Of a stretch of DNA of 64,000 nt, positions 9,025 through 18,745 are shown in pieces; position 1 is the stretch's first letter; every line of letters starts with the position of its first letter. Position numbers and translations under genes: made by a program. This DNA comes from Nitrospinota bacterium. Lineage in GTDB: Bacteria > Nitrospinota_A > UBA7883 > JACRLM01. The notes below the pieces were generated by a model. That model was not told where the DNA came from and ran no database searches. It saw nothing but the letters and a program-made list of their open reading frames with translations. Location of the stretch: the NCBI GenBank assembly GCA_016235255.1, contig JACRLM010000063.1:1-64000 (forward strand). Reading direction: 5' to 3'.

Positions 9025-10871
9025 TTACGCCCTTTCCATCCTTTTCCGGTTTTGGACACTTTCCGCCCGGCGCCTCCCGGACTGCCATAACCGATCAGCT
9101 TGCCGTGGCCGTGGCCGATCAGGTCCTCCCTGCCCGCCGCCCTTAACGCCTCGCGGACCGCGTCGGCGTTTTCCGGCTTGAAATACTGCATCAAGGCACG
9201 TTGCAAGGCCCGCTCCCGGCCTCCCTTGGCCACCTTTACTTCGCGGCCCGTCATAGGATCAGTCCCGGTATAGTACATGTCCGCCGCAAGGGTCATGGGG
9301 GCCGGAATGAAGTCCTGCACCTGCCGTGGCCTGATTCCGTTCTTTTTAAGGTATAGCGCCATCTCCACCGCCTCAGAAAGCCCGCAGCCGGGATGGGCGG
9401 AGATGAAATAGGGGATGATATATTGTTCCAGCCTGGCCTTCGCCGACTCATCCATGAACCTGCTTTTGAACCTGTCGAACGTTTCAATGGAGGGCTTCCG
9501 CATGAGGGCCAAAGCGTCCGGGTCGCAATGTTCCGGCGCCACCTTCAACTGGCCGGATACGTGATGGCCCGCAAGTTCCTTTATATATTCCGGCGAAAGG
9601 TTCGCAAGGTCGTACCGCACGCCCGAGGAGACGAACACTTTCTTTACCCCCTTGACAGAGCGGGCCTTCCTTAGCATTTCGATCTGCGGCCCGTGGTCCA
9701 ATCCCAATCGTTTGCACACGTCGGGATGCACGCAGGAAATCCGCTTGCACACCCGCTCCACCTCAGGCTCCCGGCACCTAAGCCTGTACATGTTGGCGGT
9801 GGGCCCGCCGATGTCCGACACGTATCCGGTGAACCCTTTCATGTGCGTCATTTTTTCCACCTCCGCCACGATGGACCCTTCGGAACGGCTCTGGATCGCC
9901 CGCCCCTGATGGACGGTGAGCGCGCAGAACGAACACCCGCCAAAACATCCCCTCATGGCGGTGACGGAGAACCGTATCATCTCGAAGGCCGGGATGGGCT
10001 TTTTATGGCAAGGGTGCGGCGCCCGCATGAACGGCAACGCGTACACCGCGTCCAGCTCATCGGTGGACAGAGGGAGCGCGGGCGGATTGACCTTCACATA
10101 CCTGGCGCCGTGTTTCTGCGCCAGTGTCTGGGCGCATCCCGGATTCTGGTTAAGATGGATCATTTTAGCGGCGCGGGCATATTTGGACTTGTCCTCGTTT
10201 ACCTCCTCGAACGCCGGGATAGTGACGGCCCCTTCCCCAAGTTCCTTGCGCTCCTCGGCGGAAATCATCACCGCCGTCCCGCGGATGTCCTTTATATCCT
10301 TGATTCCGGCGCCCGCGCGCATGGCTTCCACAATCTCTTTAAGCGGACTCTCCGCCATGCCATACACAAGGATGTCCGCCTTGGAGTCCTGCAAAACGGA
10401 ACGGCGCGGCCTGTCGTCCCAGTAGTCGTAATGGGCGAACCGGCGTAAAGACGCTTCCAGCCCGCCGATCACTATTTTTGCGTTGGCGAATGCCTGGCGT
10501 ATCTTGTTGCAATATGCGATCACGGCGCGCGGCGGGCGAAGTCCGGCCATTCCACCTTCCGCGTAAGCGTCGTCGGACCGGGGCTTTTTAAGCGCCGTCT
10601 GGCGCATCATCATCGAATCCAGGTTGCCGGAAGTGACACCGAAGAACAATGCCGGCTCGCCGAGTTTCTTAAAATCGTCCGGCCGGGCCGGGTCCGGCGC
10701 CGGGATAACGCCCACCTTGAGCCCCAGCGACTCCAGATAGCGTCCCACCACCGCCGCGCCAAAGGAAGGGTGGTCCACATAAGCGTCGCCGGTGACCAGG
10801 ATCACATCAAGGCGGTCCCATCCGCGTGCGTTTGCCTCTTTGAGGGATGTGGGAAGAAACTGTCCGTCCAT
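9021..10871 (-). CDS. YgiQ-family radical SAM protein
   Basis: 616 residues beginning with the family's conserved opening (FLPTSLKEANARGWDRLDVILVTGDAYVDHPSFG) and carrying a central radical-SAM motif CFGGCSFCAL, in which three cysteines hold the 4Fe-4S cluster. The C-terminal half contains KVAPEHCD and a basic tail. Length is within the YgiQ range. The biochemical role of the family is not established. It overlaps the downstream 141-aa gene by four bases. Confidence 0.94.
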   Translation of the reverse strand: MDGQFLPTSLKEANARGWDRLDVILVTGDAYVDHPSFGAAVVGRYLESLGLKVGVIPAPDPARPDDFKKLGEPALFFGVTSGNLDSMMMRQTALKKPRSDDAYAEGGMAGLRPPRAVIAYCNKIRQAFANAKIVIGGLEASLRRFAHYDYWDDRPRRSVLQDSKADILVYGMAESPLKEIVEAMRAGAGIKDIKDIRGTAVMISAEERKELGEGAVTIPAFEEVNEDKSKYARAAKMIHLNQNPGCAQTLAQKHGARYVKVNPPALPLSTDELDAVYALPFMRAPHPCHKKPIPAFEMIRFSVTAMRGCFGGCSFCALTVHQGRAIQSRSEGSIVAEVEKMTHMKGFTGYVSDIGGPTANMYRLRCREPEVERVCKRISCVHPDVCKRLGLDHGPQIEMLRKARSVKGVKKVFVSSGVRYDLANLSPEYIKELAGHHVSGQLKVAPEHCDPDALALMRKPSIETFDRFKSRFMDESAKARLEQYIIPYFISAHPGCGLSEAVEMALYLKKNGIRPRQVQDFIPAPMTLAADMYYTGTDPMTGREVKVAKGGRERALQRALMQYFKPENADAVREALRAAGREDLIGHGHGKLIGYGSPGGAGRKVSKTGKGWKGRK

Positions 10872-10950
10872 GATTCAATTATGACACACGTGGCGTGGCG
10901 CTATTTAAAGCAAATGGCCTGCGCCGCCGCTGAAATGCGCGCGATTGACT

Positions 10951-10978
10951 TTGCTATCGGCCGAAAATAGGTTATATT
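10951..10978 (+). promoter_or_regulatory. candidate promoter of the small-ORF/gatCA operon
   Basis: TTGCTA (10951-10956) and TATATT (10973-10978) are spaced by 16 bases, 27 bases before the basic small ORF at 11005. An overlapping TTGACT at 10945 would give too long a spacer. Confidence 0.45.
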
Positions 10979-11004
10979 ACTTTGTTTTAACATGGAGATG
11001 AAAA

Positions 11005-11076
11005 ATGGCTAGCCCGACAAGAAGAAAGAAGCTCAAAAGGCGCTGGAGAAGCAAAAAGGCCACCCACAAGAGGTAA
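11005..11076 (+). CDS. very small basic protein upstream of gatC
   Basis: A 23-codon ORF with 13 Lys/Arg residues (MASPTRRKKL, then KRRWRSKKATHKR). GGAG sits seven bases before its ATG, and its stop lies five bases before the gatC ATG, so gatC's own ribosome site (AGAGG) falls in its last codons. This arrangement predicts translational coupling. The composition recalls tiny ribosome-associated proteins, but it is not bL36 or THX by sequence. Whether it acts as a protein or as a leader is unknown. Confidence 0.6.
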   Translation: MASPTRRKKLKRRWRSKKATHKR

Positions 11077-11081
11077 GCTAA

Positions 11082-11369
11082 ATGGCTTTGTCTAAAGACG
11101 AGGTGCGCCACGTGGCCAACCTGGCCCGGATGGAGCTTGCCGAGGCGGATGAAGAGAGGTTTGGCGGCCAGTTGTCGTTCATTCTGGACTATATCGGCCA
11201 ACTTAACGAACTGGACACATCCAAAACCGCGCCCACGTCCCACGCGCTGGACATCACCAACGTGTTCAGGGATGACGCGCACGGCCGCCCCTTCGGCGAT
11301 GGCGTTTGGGACTCCAACGCCCCGTCCGCCGATCACGGCCATTTCCGCGTCCCCAAAGTGCTGGACTGA
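11082..11369 (+). CDS. gatC: Asp-tRNA(Asn)/Glu-tRNA(Gln) amidotransferase subunit C
   Basis: 95 residues starting MALSKDEVRHVANLARMEL, the hallmark GatC opening, followed by the LSFILDYIGQLNELDT helix and a C-terminal stretch ending RVPKVLD. GatC stabilises GatA in the GatCAB complex, which converts misacylated Glu-tRNA(Gln) or Asp-tRNA(Asn). It lies six bases before gatA. gatB is not in the window. Confidence 0.96.
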   Translation: MALSKDEVRHVANLARMELAEADEERFGGQLSFILDYIGQLNELDTSKTAPTSHALDITNVFRDDAHGRPFGDGVWDSNAPSADHGHFRVPKVLD

Positions 11370-11375
11370 CATAAC

Positions 11376-12836
11376 ATGACAGACATCTGCGCCCTTACGC
11401 TTCACGAGCTTTCCGCCTTGCTGGAAAAAGGCGAGGTCACAAGCGAGCAGGCGACAAAAGCTTACCTGGGCCGGATAGCCGCCCATGATAAAACGCTCAA
11501 CTCATACGTCACGGTGGACGCCGAGGGAGCCATGAAGCAGGCCGCCGAAGCGGATGCGCGGCGGGCCAAGGGCGGACGCGGGCCGTTGCTTGGCGTTCCG
11601 CTGGGCATCAAGGACGTGATGGCGACCAAAGGGCTTCGCACCACCTGCTCGTCAAAAATGCTGGAGAACTTCATCCCGCCATACGACGCGTTCGTGATAA
11701 AAAAACTAAAGCAGGCCGGCGCGGTGATATTGGGCAAGACGAACATGGACGAGTTTGCCATGGGATCGTCCACGGAGAACAGCCATTTTGGCGCGACGAA
11801 GAACCCGTGGGACATTTCCAAAATACCGGGCGGCTCGTCCGGGGGATCGGCGGCGGCGGTGTCGGCCGATCTTTGCGCCGCCTCGCTCGGGTCGGACACG
11901 GGGGGCTCCATCCGCCAGCCGGCGTCGCTTTGCGGGATAGTGGGCCTTAAGCCGACCTATGGAAGGGTCTCGCGGTTCGGGCTGGTGGCCTTCGCCTCGT
12001 CGCTCGACCAGATAGGGCCGATGACAAAGGACGTGCGCGACTGCGCGATGATGATGAACGCAATCGCCGGGCACGACGATATGGACTCCACCAGCGCCAA
12101 CGCCCCCGTTCCGGATCACACCGCGGGGCTCGATGACGGCGTAAAGGGGCTCACCATCGGGGTGCCGAAGGAATATTTCGTCGAAGGCATGGATCCCGCC
12201 GTGGAACAATCGGTCCGCTCCGCCATAAAGGCGTTGGAGCAGGCGGGGGCGGCCGTTAAAGAAGTGTCCCTCCCCCACACCAAGTACGGCGTGCCCGCAT
12301 ACTATGTGCTGGCTCCGGCGGAAGCGTCGTCCAACCTTGCCCGTTACGACGGGGTGAAATACGGTTACAGGGCGGAAAGTTCCGCGGGCCTTGCCGGCAT
12401 GTACAAGAAAACGCGGGCGGAAGGATTTGGCCCGGAGGTCAAGCGGCGCATCATGTTGGGGACATATGCCCTTTCGTCCGGCTATTACGACGCGTATTAT
12501 CTGAAGGCCCAAAAAGTCCGCACACTGATCAAGGACGATTTTATGAACGCATTCAGGGAAGTGTCTGTGATAGTGGCGCCCACCGCCCCAACGGCGGCCT
12601 TTGGAATAGGGGAGAAGGCGGACGATCCACTCCAGATGTACCTTTCCGACATTTTTACCATCAACTGCAACCTGGCCGGCATTCCGGGGATATCCGTCCC
12701 GTGCGGATTTACCCCCGCCGGGCTGCCTGTGGGCCTGCAGGTATTCGGCGGATTTTTCGCCGAGCCGCTGCTCCTGCGCGTGGCGCGGGCGGTGGAAAAG
12801 CTCTCCGGCGCCGCAGGAAAGAAACCTTCCCTATAA
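11376..12836 (+). CDS. gatA: Asp-tRNA(Asn)/Glu-tRNA(Gln) amidotransferase subunit A
   Basis: 486 residues, full length for GatA. Amidase-signature features are clear: [14 protein letters not shown] (catalytic Lys), the Gly/Ser-rich [16 protein letters not shown] with the cis-Ser, and [15 protein letters not shown] with the nucleophilic Ser. It hydrolyses glutamine and delivers ammonia for tRNA transamidation. Its 3' end overlaps the convergent hemL by six bases. Confidence 0.97.
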   Translation: MTDICALTLHELSALLEKGEVTSEQATKAYLGRIAAHDKTLNSYVTVDAEGAMKQAAEADARRAKGGRGPLLGVPLGIKDVMATKGLRTTCSSKMLENFIPPYDAFVIKKLKQAGAVILGKTNMDEFAMGSSTENSHFGATKNPWDISKIPGGSSGGSAAAVSADLCAASLGSDTGGSIRQPASLCGIVGLKPTYGRVSRFGLVAFASSLDQIGPMTKDVRDCAMMMNAIAGHDDMDSTSANAPVPDHTAGLDDGVKGLTIGVPKEYFVEGMDPAVEQSVRSAIKALEQAGAAVKEVSLPHTKYGVPAYYVLAPAEASSNLARYDGVKYGYRAESSAGLAGMYKKTRAEGFGPEVKRRIMLGTYALSSGYYDAYYLKAQKVRTLIKDDFMNAFREVSVIVAPTAPTAAFGIGEKADDPLQMYLSDIFTINCNLAGIPGISVPCGFTPAGLPVGLQVFGGFFAEPLLLRVARAVEKLSGAAGKKPSL

Positions 12837-14111
12837 AGTCTTAAAGGCCCGTTCCGCCGCGTCCAGCGTTTTGGCGATGTCCTCTTTGGTGTGGGCCAGC
12901 GACATGAAGCCCGCCTCAAATTGCGACGGCGCCAGGTACACACCTGATTCGAGCATCTTCGCGAAATAACGGCCGAACTTCGCCGTGTCGCAGGTCTTGG
13001 CGCTTTTGTAATCGTAAACTTCCGGGGCGTCCGTGAAGAACATGGAGAACATGGAGCCCACCCGGTTGAACACAGCCTTCACCCCCGCTTTTTTGGCCAG
13101 GCTTTCAAGCCCGGAGCAAAGTTCGTTTGAAAGGGACTCCAGTTTTTCGTAAACGCCCGGTTCATTCAATATCTTCAGTGTCTCGATTCCGGCGGCCATC
13201 GCCAGCGGATTGCCCGAAAGGGTTCCCGCCTGGTAAATCGGCCCGGCTGGGGCGATCTTCTCCATTATCTCCCGTTTGCCGCCATAGGCCCCCACAGGCA
13301 GGCCGCCGCCAATCACCTTGCCCATGGTGGTCATGTCCGGAGTTATTTTATAGCGTTCCTGCGCGCCCCCGAGCGCCACGCGAAAGCCGGTCATCACCTC
13401 GTCGAATATCAGAACGGCGCCGTATTTGGAGCAAAGCTCCCGCACTCCTTGAAGGTAACCAGGCTTGGGGACGAGCACTCCCATGTTCCCCACCACAGGC
13501 TCTATTATCACGCACGCGATTTTGTCACCGTCCGCCTTGAAAGCTTTCTCCAGCGAATCAAGATCGTTGAACGGAAGCGATTTGGTAAGCTGCGCCAGCG
13601 CCTTGGGCACACCCGGCGAATCGGGCAATCCCAAAGTCTCCACCCCGGAGCCGGCCTGGGTCAAAAGCGAGTCGCCATGGCCGTGATAGCAGCCGTCGAA
13701 CTTGACGATGATGTCCCGCCCGGTAAAGCCCCGCGCGGCGCGGATGGCGCTTAACGTGGCCTCGGTGCCGGAATTTACCATGCGCACCATATCCACCGAC
13801 GGCATGGCGGCGATCACCATTTCAGCGAGAGTTATTTCACGCTCCGTCGGCGCGCCGAAGCTCGTCCCGTCCGCCAGCGCCGCGGCGATGGCCGCGTTCA
13901 CCCTCGGATGGGCGTGGCCGGCTATCATCGGCCCCCAGGAGCCGACGTAATCGACATATTCCTTGCCGTCCGCGTCGTATATCTTCGATCCCGCCGCTTT
14001 ATTTATGAACAGGGGATTGCCTCCAACGGCGCGGAACGCCCTCACAGGGCTGTTGACCCCGCCGGGGATGAGTTTTTTCGCCTTTTCGAAAAGCCTGGCC
14101 GATTCGCCCAT
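12831..14111 (-). CDS. hemL: glutamate-1-semialdehyde 2,1-aminomutase
   Basis: PLP enzyme of 426 residues that makes 5-aminolevulinate from glutamate-1-semialdehyde in the C5 haem pathway. Recognisable signatures are [47 protein letters not shown], and the PLP-lysine region [18 protein letters not shown]. Full length. It lies 19 bases downstream of the MTA phosphorylase gene on the same strand. Confidence 0.97.
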   Translation of the reverse strand: MGESARLFEKAKKLIPGGVNSPVRAFRAVGGNPLFINKAAGSKIYDADGKEYVDYVGSWGPMIAGHAHPRVNAAIAAALADGTSFGAPTEREITLAEMVIAAMPSVDMVRMVNSGTEATLSAIRAARGFTGRDIIVKFDGCYHGHGDSLLTQAGSGVETLGLPDSPGVPKALAQLTKSLPFNDLDSLEKAFKADGDKIACVIIEPVVGNMGVLVPKPGYLQGVRELCSKYGAVLIFDEVMTGFRVALGGAQERYKITPDMTTMGKVIGGGLPVGAYGGKREIMEKIAPAGPIYQAGTLSGNPLAMAAGIETLKILNEPGVYEKLESLSNELCSGLESLAKKAGVKAVFNRVGSMFSMFFTDAPEVYDYKSAKTCDTAKFGRYFAKMLESGVYLAPSQFEAGFMSLAHTKEDIAKTLDAAERAFKTL

Positions 14112-14130
14112 CGTAAAAACCGCTTCCTTC

Positions 14131-14982
14131 CTAAGAAATGTACTTGCCGATTATCAGGTCAAGGTCCCGCTTGGTCTTGTCCGGTATCATAGCCGGATTG
14201 GTCATGATCCCGTGCCGGAGCGCGTCCTTGCAGCCGCAGGTCCGTTCCGCGGCGATCATGGGGACGGCGGCCCTTATCGCCGCCTTGGAGTTTGCCACGT
14301 TCTTGTTCATGGTGGCGATCACCTGCTCCACAGTCACTATCTCGTCGTGCCAGCAGTCGTAGTCGGTGGCCAGGGCGATGGTCGCGTAGCATATCTCCGC
14401 CTCACGGGCCAGCTTGGCCTCCTGCAGGTTCGTCATGCCGATCACCTCCGCCCCCCAGGAGCGGTACAGATGCGATTCGGCCTTCGTGGAGAACAGCGGC
14501 CCTTCCATGCAGACGTACGTGCCGCCTTTGTGGGATTTCCAGCCGATTGTATTGGTGGCCTTGTAAAGGACGTCCGATAGATGCGGGCACACGGGGTCGG
14601 CGAAGGCGACATGGGCCACAACGCCGTTCCCGAAAAACGTGTCCGCCCTTTTTCCCCTGGTCCTGTCTATGAACTGGTCCACCACCACGGCGTGGCCCGG
14701 CTCTATCTCAAGCTTTAAAGATCCGACGGCGGAAACGGATATGATCCGCGTGACCCCCAGCTTTTTCATCCCCCAAATGTTTGCCCGGAAGTTAAGCTCG
14801 GAGGGAAGGATGCGGTGCCCCCGGCCGTGGCGCGGGAGAAAGGCCATTTCAACGCCGTTGAGCCTGCCTGTCACAAAATCGTCGGAAGGATCGCCAAAGG
14901 GAGTGCGGACACGCTCGGTGCGCACGTCCGTAAGACCCTCCATCTCGTAAAGCCCGCTGCCGCCTATAACGCCTATAGTCAT
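14131..14982 (-). CDS. mtnP: S-methyl-5'-thioadenosine phosphorylase
   Basis: 283 residues, purine nucleoside phosphorylase family 2. Conserved parts include [34 protein letters not shown] (phosphate site), [13 protein letters not shown] and [19 protein letters not shown] with the ATDYDCWH stretch. It cleaves MTA from polyamine synthesis to adenine and methylthioribose-1-phosphate. The ATG at 14982 is chosen because AAGGAG lies nine bases before it; a longer frame from 15000 would swallow that ribosome site. Confidence 0.94.
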   Translation of the reverse strand: MTIGVIGGSGLYEMEGLTDVRTERVRTPFGDPSDDFVTGRLNGVEMAFLPRHGRGHRILPSELNFRANIWGMKKLGVTRIISVSAVGSLKLEIEPGHAVVVDQFIDRTRGKRADTFFGNGVVAHVAFADPVCPHLSDVLYKATNTIGWKSHKGGTYVCMEGPLFSTKAESHLYRSWGAEVIGMTNLQEAKLAREAEICYATIALATDYDCWHDEIVTVEQVIATMNKNVANSKAAIRAAVPMIAAERTCGCKDALRHGIMTNPAMIPDKTKRDLDLIIGKYIS

Positions 14983-15123
14983 TATTCCAAGCTCCTTCAT
15001 GGATGTGCCCGCTGCGTGATGTTGCGCGCGGGTGTTTGTTCATGGGGATTTAATATCTCACAACGGCGCGGGCTCTTCAAGAGAAGGCTCCATGCGCCTG
15101 GCGGCGATGGGGCCGGAGAAGAG

Positions 15124-16971
15124 TTATCGCCTGTCGAACACAAGGTCTGGCATGGCGATGTAGAAGACGCTTCCCTTTTCAGGCTGTGTTTCCACCAGTA
15201 TCTCCCCGCCGTGGGCCCGGATGATTTCGTGGCACAGCGGAAGCCCAAGCCCGCTCCCCTTTTCGCCCCCCGTGCCGATGGTGGTGGTCTTTATCTCCAT
15301 ACTGAAAAGGTGGGGGAGCAGTTTTTCGCTTATGCCCACTCCGGAGTCTTTCACCGCCACCACTCCCTTCCCGTTCCCCGGGGCAAACACGGTCACCTCG
15401 CTTCCGTTTTTGGAGAACTTGATCGCGTTGGACATGATGTTGGACAGCACTTCGTAGAAAAGATGAGGGTCCGCGTATGTGACCGTCTTTTTGGGCACTT
15501 CGTTGACAAGGCGCACCCCTTTTTTCTCCGCCACAGGGTTCACCTTCTCGATCACGTCCTGGGCCATGTGATGGCAGTCCATCAACTCCAGGTTCAGCTT
15601 TATAGACCCGCTCTGCAGGCGGCTGAGGCTCAGCAGTTCGTCTATCATCCCCACCATCTGTTCGATTATCTGGTTGATGGAGGTGATCTGCTCGGCGATC
15701 TTGGGGGGCTGGGAAACGCCGAAATTGATCTTCATGAGCTCCGTGATGAAACGTATGGACTGCAACGGCGATTTAAGGTCGTGCGAGACCAGCGACACGA
15801 ACCTGTCCTTTATCTTGGTTGCCTCCTCGGCCCGTTCCTTGGCCACCCGCAGTTCATGGGTGCGCTTGGCGACCATCTCCTCGAGTTTCACGTGGGAATC
15901 CCGCAGTATTTCCTCGGCCGCCTTGCGCTCGGAAATGTCCGTGGAAATGCCGCACACGGCGTATATTTTCCCCTCATGGGAGCGGATGGGGAATTTGATG
16001 GTAAGGTACGTGGCCGGCTGCCCGTCATTGAACGGGGCCGTTTCCTCGAATTCTATCGGCCCCCCGCTCCGGATGGACTCGTGGTCCGAAAGAATGATCC
16101 TGTCCGCCATCTCCTTTGGCAGGAAGTCGTGCGGGGTCTTTCCTATCACTTCCGGGGCGCTTGCGCTGAATATCTTTTCCCACTGCCTGTTGACCAGCAG
16201 GAATTTGCCTTCCAGGTCCCTCATATATATGGCGGAAATGGTGTTGTCCGTCATCGCCTGGAGCCGCTCTTCGGTCGCCCTCTCCGATTTCCATGCGGAG
16301 TCCAGCCTCTTGAAAAGGTCGGTCATTGCGATGGCCACCTGGCTGATCTCGCCGGTCAGGTATCCTTTCACCGGCGGGAGGGAGGCCAGCCCGGCGAAGT
16401 TGACGCTGGACAACCCGTCTGCAAGGGAAGCCAGCGGCCGCAACAGCATGTTCACAAGAAGGTAAAAGCCGAACGCGCCCCCGGCGATCAAAAGAAGGAT
16501 ATAAAGAAGGTTTTTCCTGGCGTCTTCCACCAGGCGCTTGTAAAGATAATCGTTGTAAACGACGGCGATTTCGCCGCGCAGGTCCTGTGTGGCCTGGGAA
16601 TAGAAAGGAGCGCTCACCACGAAGGAGCGCGAGGCGGCCGGGTCGTTCTTCTCGCTTAATGCCTGCCCGTCCACGGTGGATACGTCTATGCCGAGAAAAA
16701 GTTTCTTCCCTGTGACCGGATCGGTCATCAGCATCAGCCGCTTGATCGTGCGCTCTATGGCGCCTGGATCATTCTCCTCCAGGGAAGCCTCCACCATGTG
16801 CGTGGCGTACATCATGATGACTTCGGCCTTGGCCTGTTCGCTTGTCCTGATGGACGGGATGATGGAGAACTGCCAGTAAAGCAGCACACCAAGGGCCAGC
16901 GCCAGCCCCATCAGGGCCACAGAGGAGGGCAGCAGGATCGTCAGGCGGCTTGCAATCCGGAATCTACTCAT
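15124..16971 (-). CDS. membrane sensor histidine kinase with PAS domain
   Basis: 615 residues: membrane helix at about 12-33, a periplasmic sensor region (about 34-172), a second helix at about 175-197 leading into a HAMP-like linker, a PAS/PAC module (RLQAMTDNTISAIYMRDLEG onward), HisKA with FVSLVSHDLKSPLQSI, and HATPase (NAIKFSKNGS, DSGVGIS, GSGLGLPLCHEI). It overlaps by eight bases the upstream YfiR-like exported protein gene, which probably modulates its periplasmic domain. No response regulator is adjacent. Confidence 0.93.
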   Translation of the reverse strand: MSRFRIASRLTILLPSSVALMGLALALGVLLYWQFSIIPSIRTSEQAKAEVIMMYATHMVEASLEENDPGAIERTIKRLMLMTDPVTGKKLFLGIDVSTVDGQALSEKNDPAASRSFVVSAPFYSQATQDLRGEIAVVYNDYLYKRLVEDARKNLLYILLLIAGGAFGFYLLVNMLLRPLASLADGLSSVNFAGLASLPPVKGYLTGEISQVAIAMTDLFKRLDSAWKSERATEERLQAMTDNTISAIYMRDLEGKFLLVNRQWEKIFSASAPEVIGKTPHDFLPKEMADRIILSDHESIRSGGPIEFEETAPFNDGQPATYLTIKFPIRSHEGKIYAVCGISTDISERKAAEEILRDSHVKLEEMVAKRTHELRVAKERAEEATKIKDRFVSLVSHDLKSPLQSIRFITELMKINFGVSQPPKIAEQITSINQIIEQMVGMIDELLSLSRLQSGSIKLNLELMDCHHMAQDVIEKVNPVAEKKGVRLVNEVPKKTVTYADPHLFYEVLSNIMSNAIKFSKNGSEVTVFAPGNGKGVVAVKDSGVGISEKLLPHLFSMEIKTTTIGTGGEKGSGLGLPLCHEIIRAHGGEILVETQPEKGSVFYIAMPDLVFDRR

Positions 16972-17518
16972 AGACGCTGGAGAATTTCAGGACCGTTTTG
17001 TTGATCTGCAGGTGCGATTTGGCCAGGGTGTTCTTGTTGAAATAAGGCTCCACCTTGATCTTGATCAGCACGCTGGCGGTTGCGCCGCGCGGGACATCGT
17101 CGTCATAGGGGGAGAAAAGGATAATCCCGTTCTCCACGGCGCACCCCAGCGCCTTCTGGAACAGCTGGTCGTTCAGTTTTTCCGTGAGCATCATGGCGGT
17201 GTATCCCGCGCATGAAGGCTTGTTGTCCAGCGTGATCTCCACAGGGAACCCGCTTATGTTCGCCAGGCGTTTTTTAAGGTATTTGCCGGCTTTCTCGGCG
17301 GTCTCCTTCTTGTCACCGTATAAAAGCAGCAGCTTGACCGCGCCGCCGGGCGAGACCTTTTTCGCCAGTTCCTGGTCCACCGATACGATTCTCGGGAAAA
17401 CGTCCAAGGAAATCCACAGGCGTTCTTCCTCCACATCCCCGGCATAGGAACTGGCAGCCATGCGGGTGAAAATCATGATTACCCAGAAGGCGGCGAGAAA
17501 TACTGCTTTTTTCCGCAT
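16964..17518 (-). CDS. exported YfiR/DUF4154-like protein (tentative)
   Basis: 184 residues with an N-terminal signal segment (MRKKAVFLAAFWVIMIFTRM, cleavage near SYAGD). The C-terminal portion (two long hydrophobic strands, then SHLQINKTVLKFSSVYE) resembles the end of YfiR-family periplasmic proteins, where a similar INLAAAR...ISS segment closes the fold. YfiR proteins restrain partner membrane signalling proteins. Gene overlap with the kinase supports such a pairing. No ribosome site precedes its ATG, which starts three bases after the stop of a small upstream ORF, suggesting coupled translation. Family assignment is moderate. Confidence 0.7.
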   Translation of the reverse strand: MRKKAVFLAAFWVIMIFTRMAASSYAGDVEEERLWISLDVFPRIVSVDQELAKKVSPGGAVKLLLLYGDKKETAEKAGKYLKKRLANISGFPVEITLDNKPSCAGYTAMMLTEKLNDQLFQKALGCAVENGIILFSPYDDDVPRGATASVLIKIKVEPYFNKNTLAKSHLQINKTVLKFSSVYE

Positions 17519-17521
17519 CGG

Positions 17522-17674
17522 TTATATTTTTATCAGGAGGGCCGTCCAGGATTGATAATACGCCGCGATGCGCATATAGTTCAATCCGTTGGTGTCAGGG
17601 GGGGTGGAAACGGACCCTTGGCGGATGTCAACGTTCATAAAAACATTCGTCATCAAGGCAAAGCCATCCATCAT
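17522..17674 (-). CDS. candidate 50-residue leader ORF upstream of the YfiR-like gene
   Basis: Starts at tandem ATG codons with GGAG eight bases upstream and ends with TAA three bases before the next gene's ATG, which itself lacks a ribosome site. The product ends NYMRIAAYYQSWTALLIKI and has no recognised domain. A run of seven G on the plus strand near 17599-17605 could alternatively mark a frameshift in a longer ancestral gene. It is either a leader peptide or a small protein. Confidence 0.45.
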   Translation of the reverse strand: MMDGFALMTNVFMNVDIRQGSVSTPPDTNGLNYMRIAAYYQSWTALLIKI

Positions 17675-17773
17675 CTGGAACTCTCCGAAACCACACAGAC
17701 TGCTTTCTTTTCGGATAAGCGGCTTTCCCCCTGGGCCGGCCGGCTGATTTCCGTTATCAGGCCGACAAGTTTT

Positions 17774-17801
17774 ATTATACCAGAATTTGCAAGCAATGAA
17801 A
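17774..17801 (-). promoter_or_regulatory. sigma-70 promoter of the YfiR-like/kinase operon
   Basis: Reading leftward: TTTCAT (17796-17801), a 16-base spacer and TATAAT (17774-17779) preceded by TG, an extended -10 box. It would start a transcript near 17767, leaving about 90 bases of leader before the small ORF and about 250 before the YfiR-like gene. The remaining sequence to 17894 is the tail of the dedA unit with nothing else visible. Confidence 0.6.
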
Positions 17802-17894
17802 CCATACTCGCTGAATAAAAAAATATTTTTTCGCCATTTAAGGCCGGTCAGCGCGTTTCCCGCGGCTGTCCGCCTGGAAAAATGGAAAAGCTTT

Positions 17895-18578
17895 TCAATT
17901 CATATCCTTCTCGTCAACCTTCCCGGCCTCGCCGGAGCTTCTTTGCGCAAGCCTGGACTGTGTGAAATGGTAAACGCCGGGCGTGATGGACATGACTATG
18001 ATCGCCATTATCACCAGGGTGAAGTTGCTCTTGACCACCGGGATATTGCCGAAAAAGTAGCCGCCGAAGACAAACAGCGCCACCCACGAAATGGCCCCTG
18101 TCACGTTAAAGGCCAGAAACCTCCCATAGCTCATTTTGCCGATGCCGGCCACGAATGGGGCGAAAGTGCGTATCACAGGCATGAACCTGGCGATGATTAT
18201 GGTCTTTCCGCCGTGGCGCTCGAAAAAGTCCCGGGTCTTGATGAGGTTTTTGGTGTTTATCACCCATGAATTTTCCTTCTGGAACACTTTCGGGCCGACG
18301 TAATATCCCACCCAGTAGTTCACGAAATCCCCCAGGATGGCCGCGATGACAAGAAGCCCCGCCATCATGTAAACGTTGAAATGGCCCAGCGCGGCGAAGG
18401 CGCCTATGGCGAAAAGCAGGGAGTCCCCCGGAAGCAACGGGGCCACCACAAGGCCCGTTTCCATGAAGATGATCGTGAAAAAGATCACATAGGTCCAGTT
18501 CCCGTATAGATCAATGAGAAAACCTATGTGCTTGTCCAGATGCAAGACAACGTCAACAAGCCACTTTATGTAGTCCAT
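17895..18578 (-). CDS. DedA family membrane protein
   Basis: 227 residues with five or six membrane helices. Family hallmarks: FMETGLVVAPLLPGDSLLFAIGAFAALG, the FxRxxP-type RFMPVIRTFAPFVAGIGKMSYGRFL motif and FERHGGKTIIIA. DedA proteins are inner-membrane transporters or scramblase-like proteins linked to envelope lipid recycling and proton-motive-force maintenance. It is a single gene, divergent from the MFS transporter. Confidence 0.95.
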   Translation of the reverse strand: MDYIKWLVDVVLHLDKHIGFLIDLYGNWTYVIFFTIIFMETGLVVAPLLPGDSLLFAIGAFAALGHFNVYMMAGLLVIAAILGDFVNYWVGYYVGPKVFQKENSWVINTKNLIKTRDFFERHGGKTIIIARFMPVIRTFAPFVAGIGKMSYGRFLAFNVTGAISWVALFVFGGYFFGNIPVVKSNFTLVIMAIIVMSITPGVYHFTQSRLAQRSSGEAGKVDEKDMN

Positions 18579-18653
18579 GTGCCGGAAAAGTTCCTTTTAA
18601 ATAGATGACATATTTTGGTGGGAACCGCCGCGCCAAGGTAATGACCCCCCGGT

Positions 18654-18682
18654 TTTACAAACCCTCCGGATTGAATTATACT
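18654..18682 (+). promoter_or_regulatory. sigma-70 promoter of the MFS transporter gene
   Basis: TTTACA (18654-18659), 17-base spacer, TATACT (18677-18682). The predicted start is about 60 bases before the ATG at 18746. Both boxes are close to consensus. Confidence 0.6.
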
Positions 18683-18745
18683 GGCCGCGCTGTGCCGGCG
18701 CAATGAATCGCTTTTGGCGCCATTGAACTTCAAACGGGACGCGCA

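Noticed and set aside
14815..16659. A 614-codon open frame antisense to the sensor kinase and MTA phosphorylase
   Set aside because: High GC third positions commonly leave the reverse strand open. Its translation is rich in His/Arg and has no domain, while the minus-strand genes are well supported.
17646..17767. A c-di-GMP (GEMM) riboswitch in the leader of the YfiR-like operon
   Set aside because: A GCAAAGCC string exists only on the opposite strand, and the tetraloop-receptor elements of GEMM are not found.
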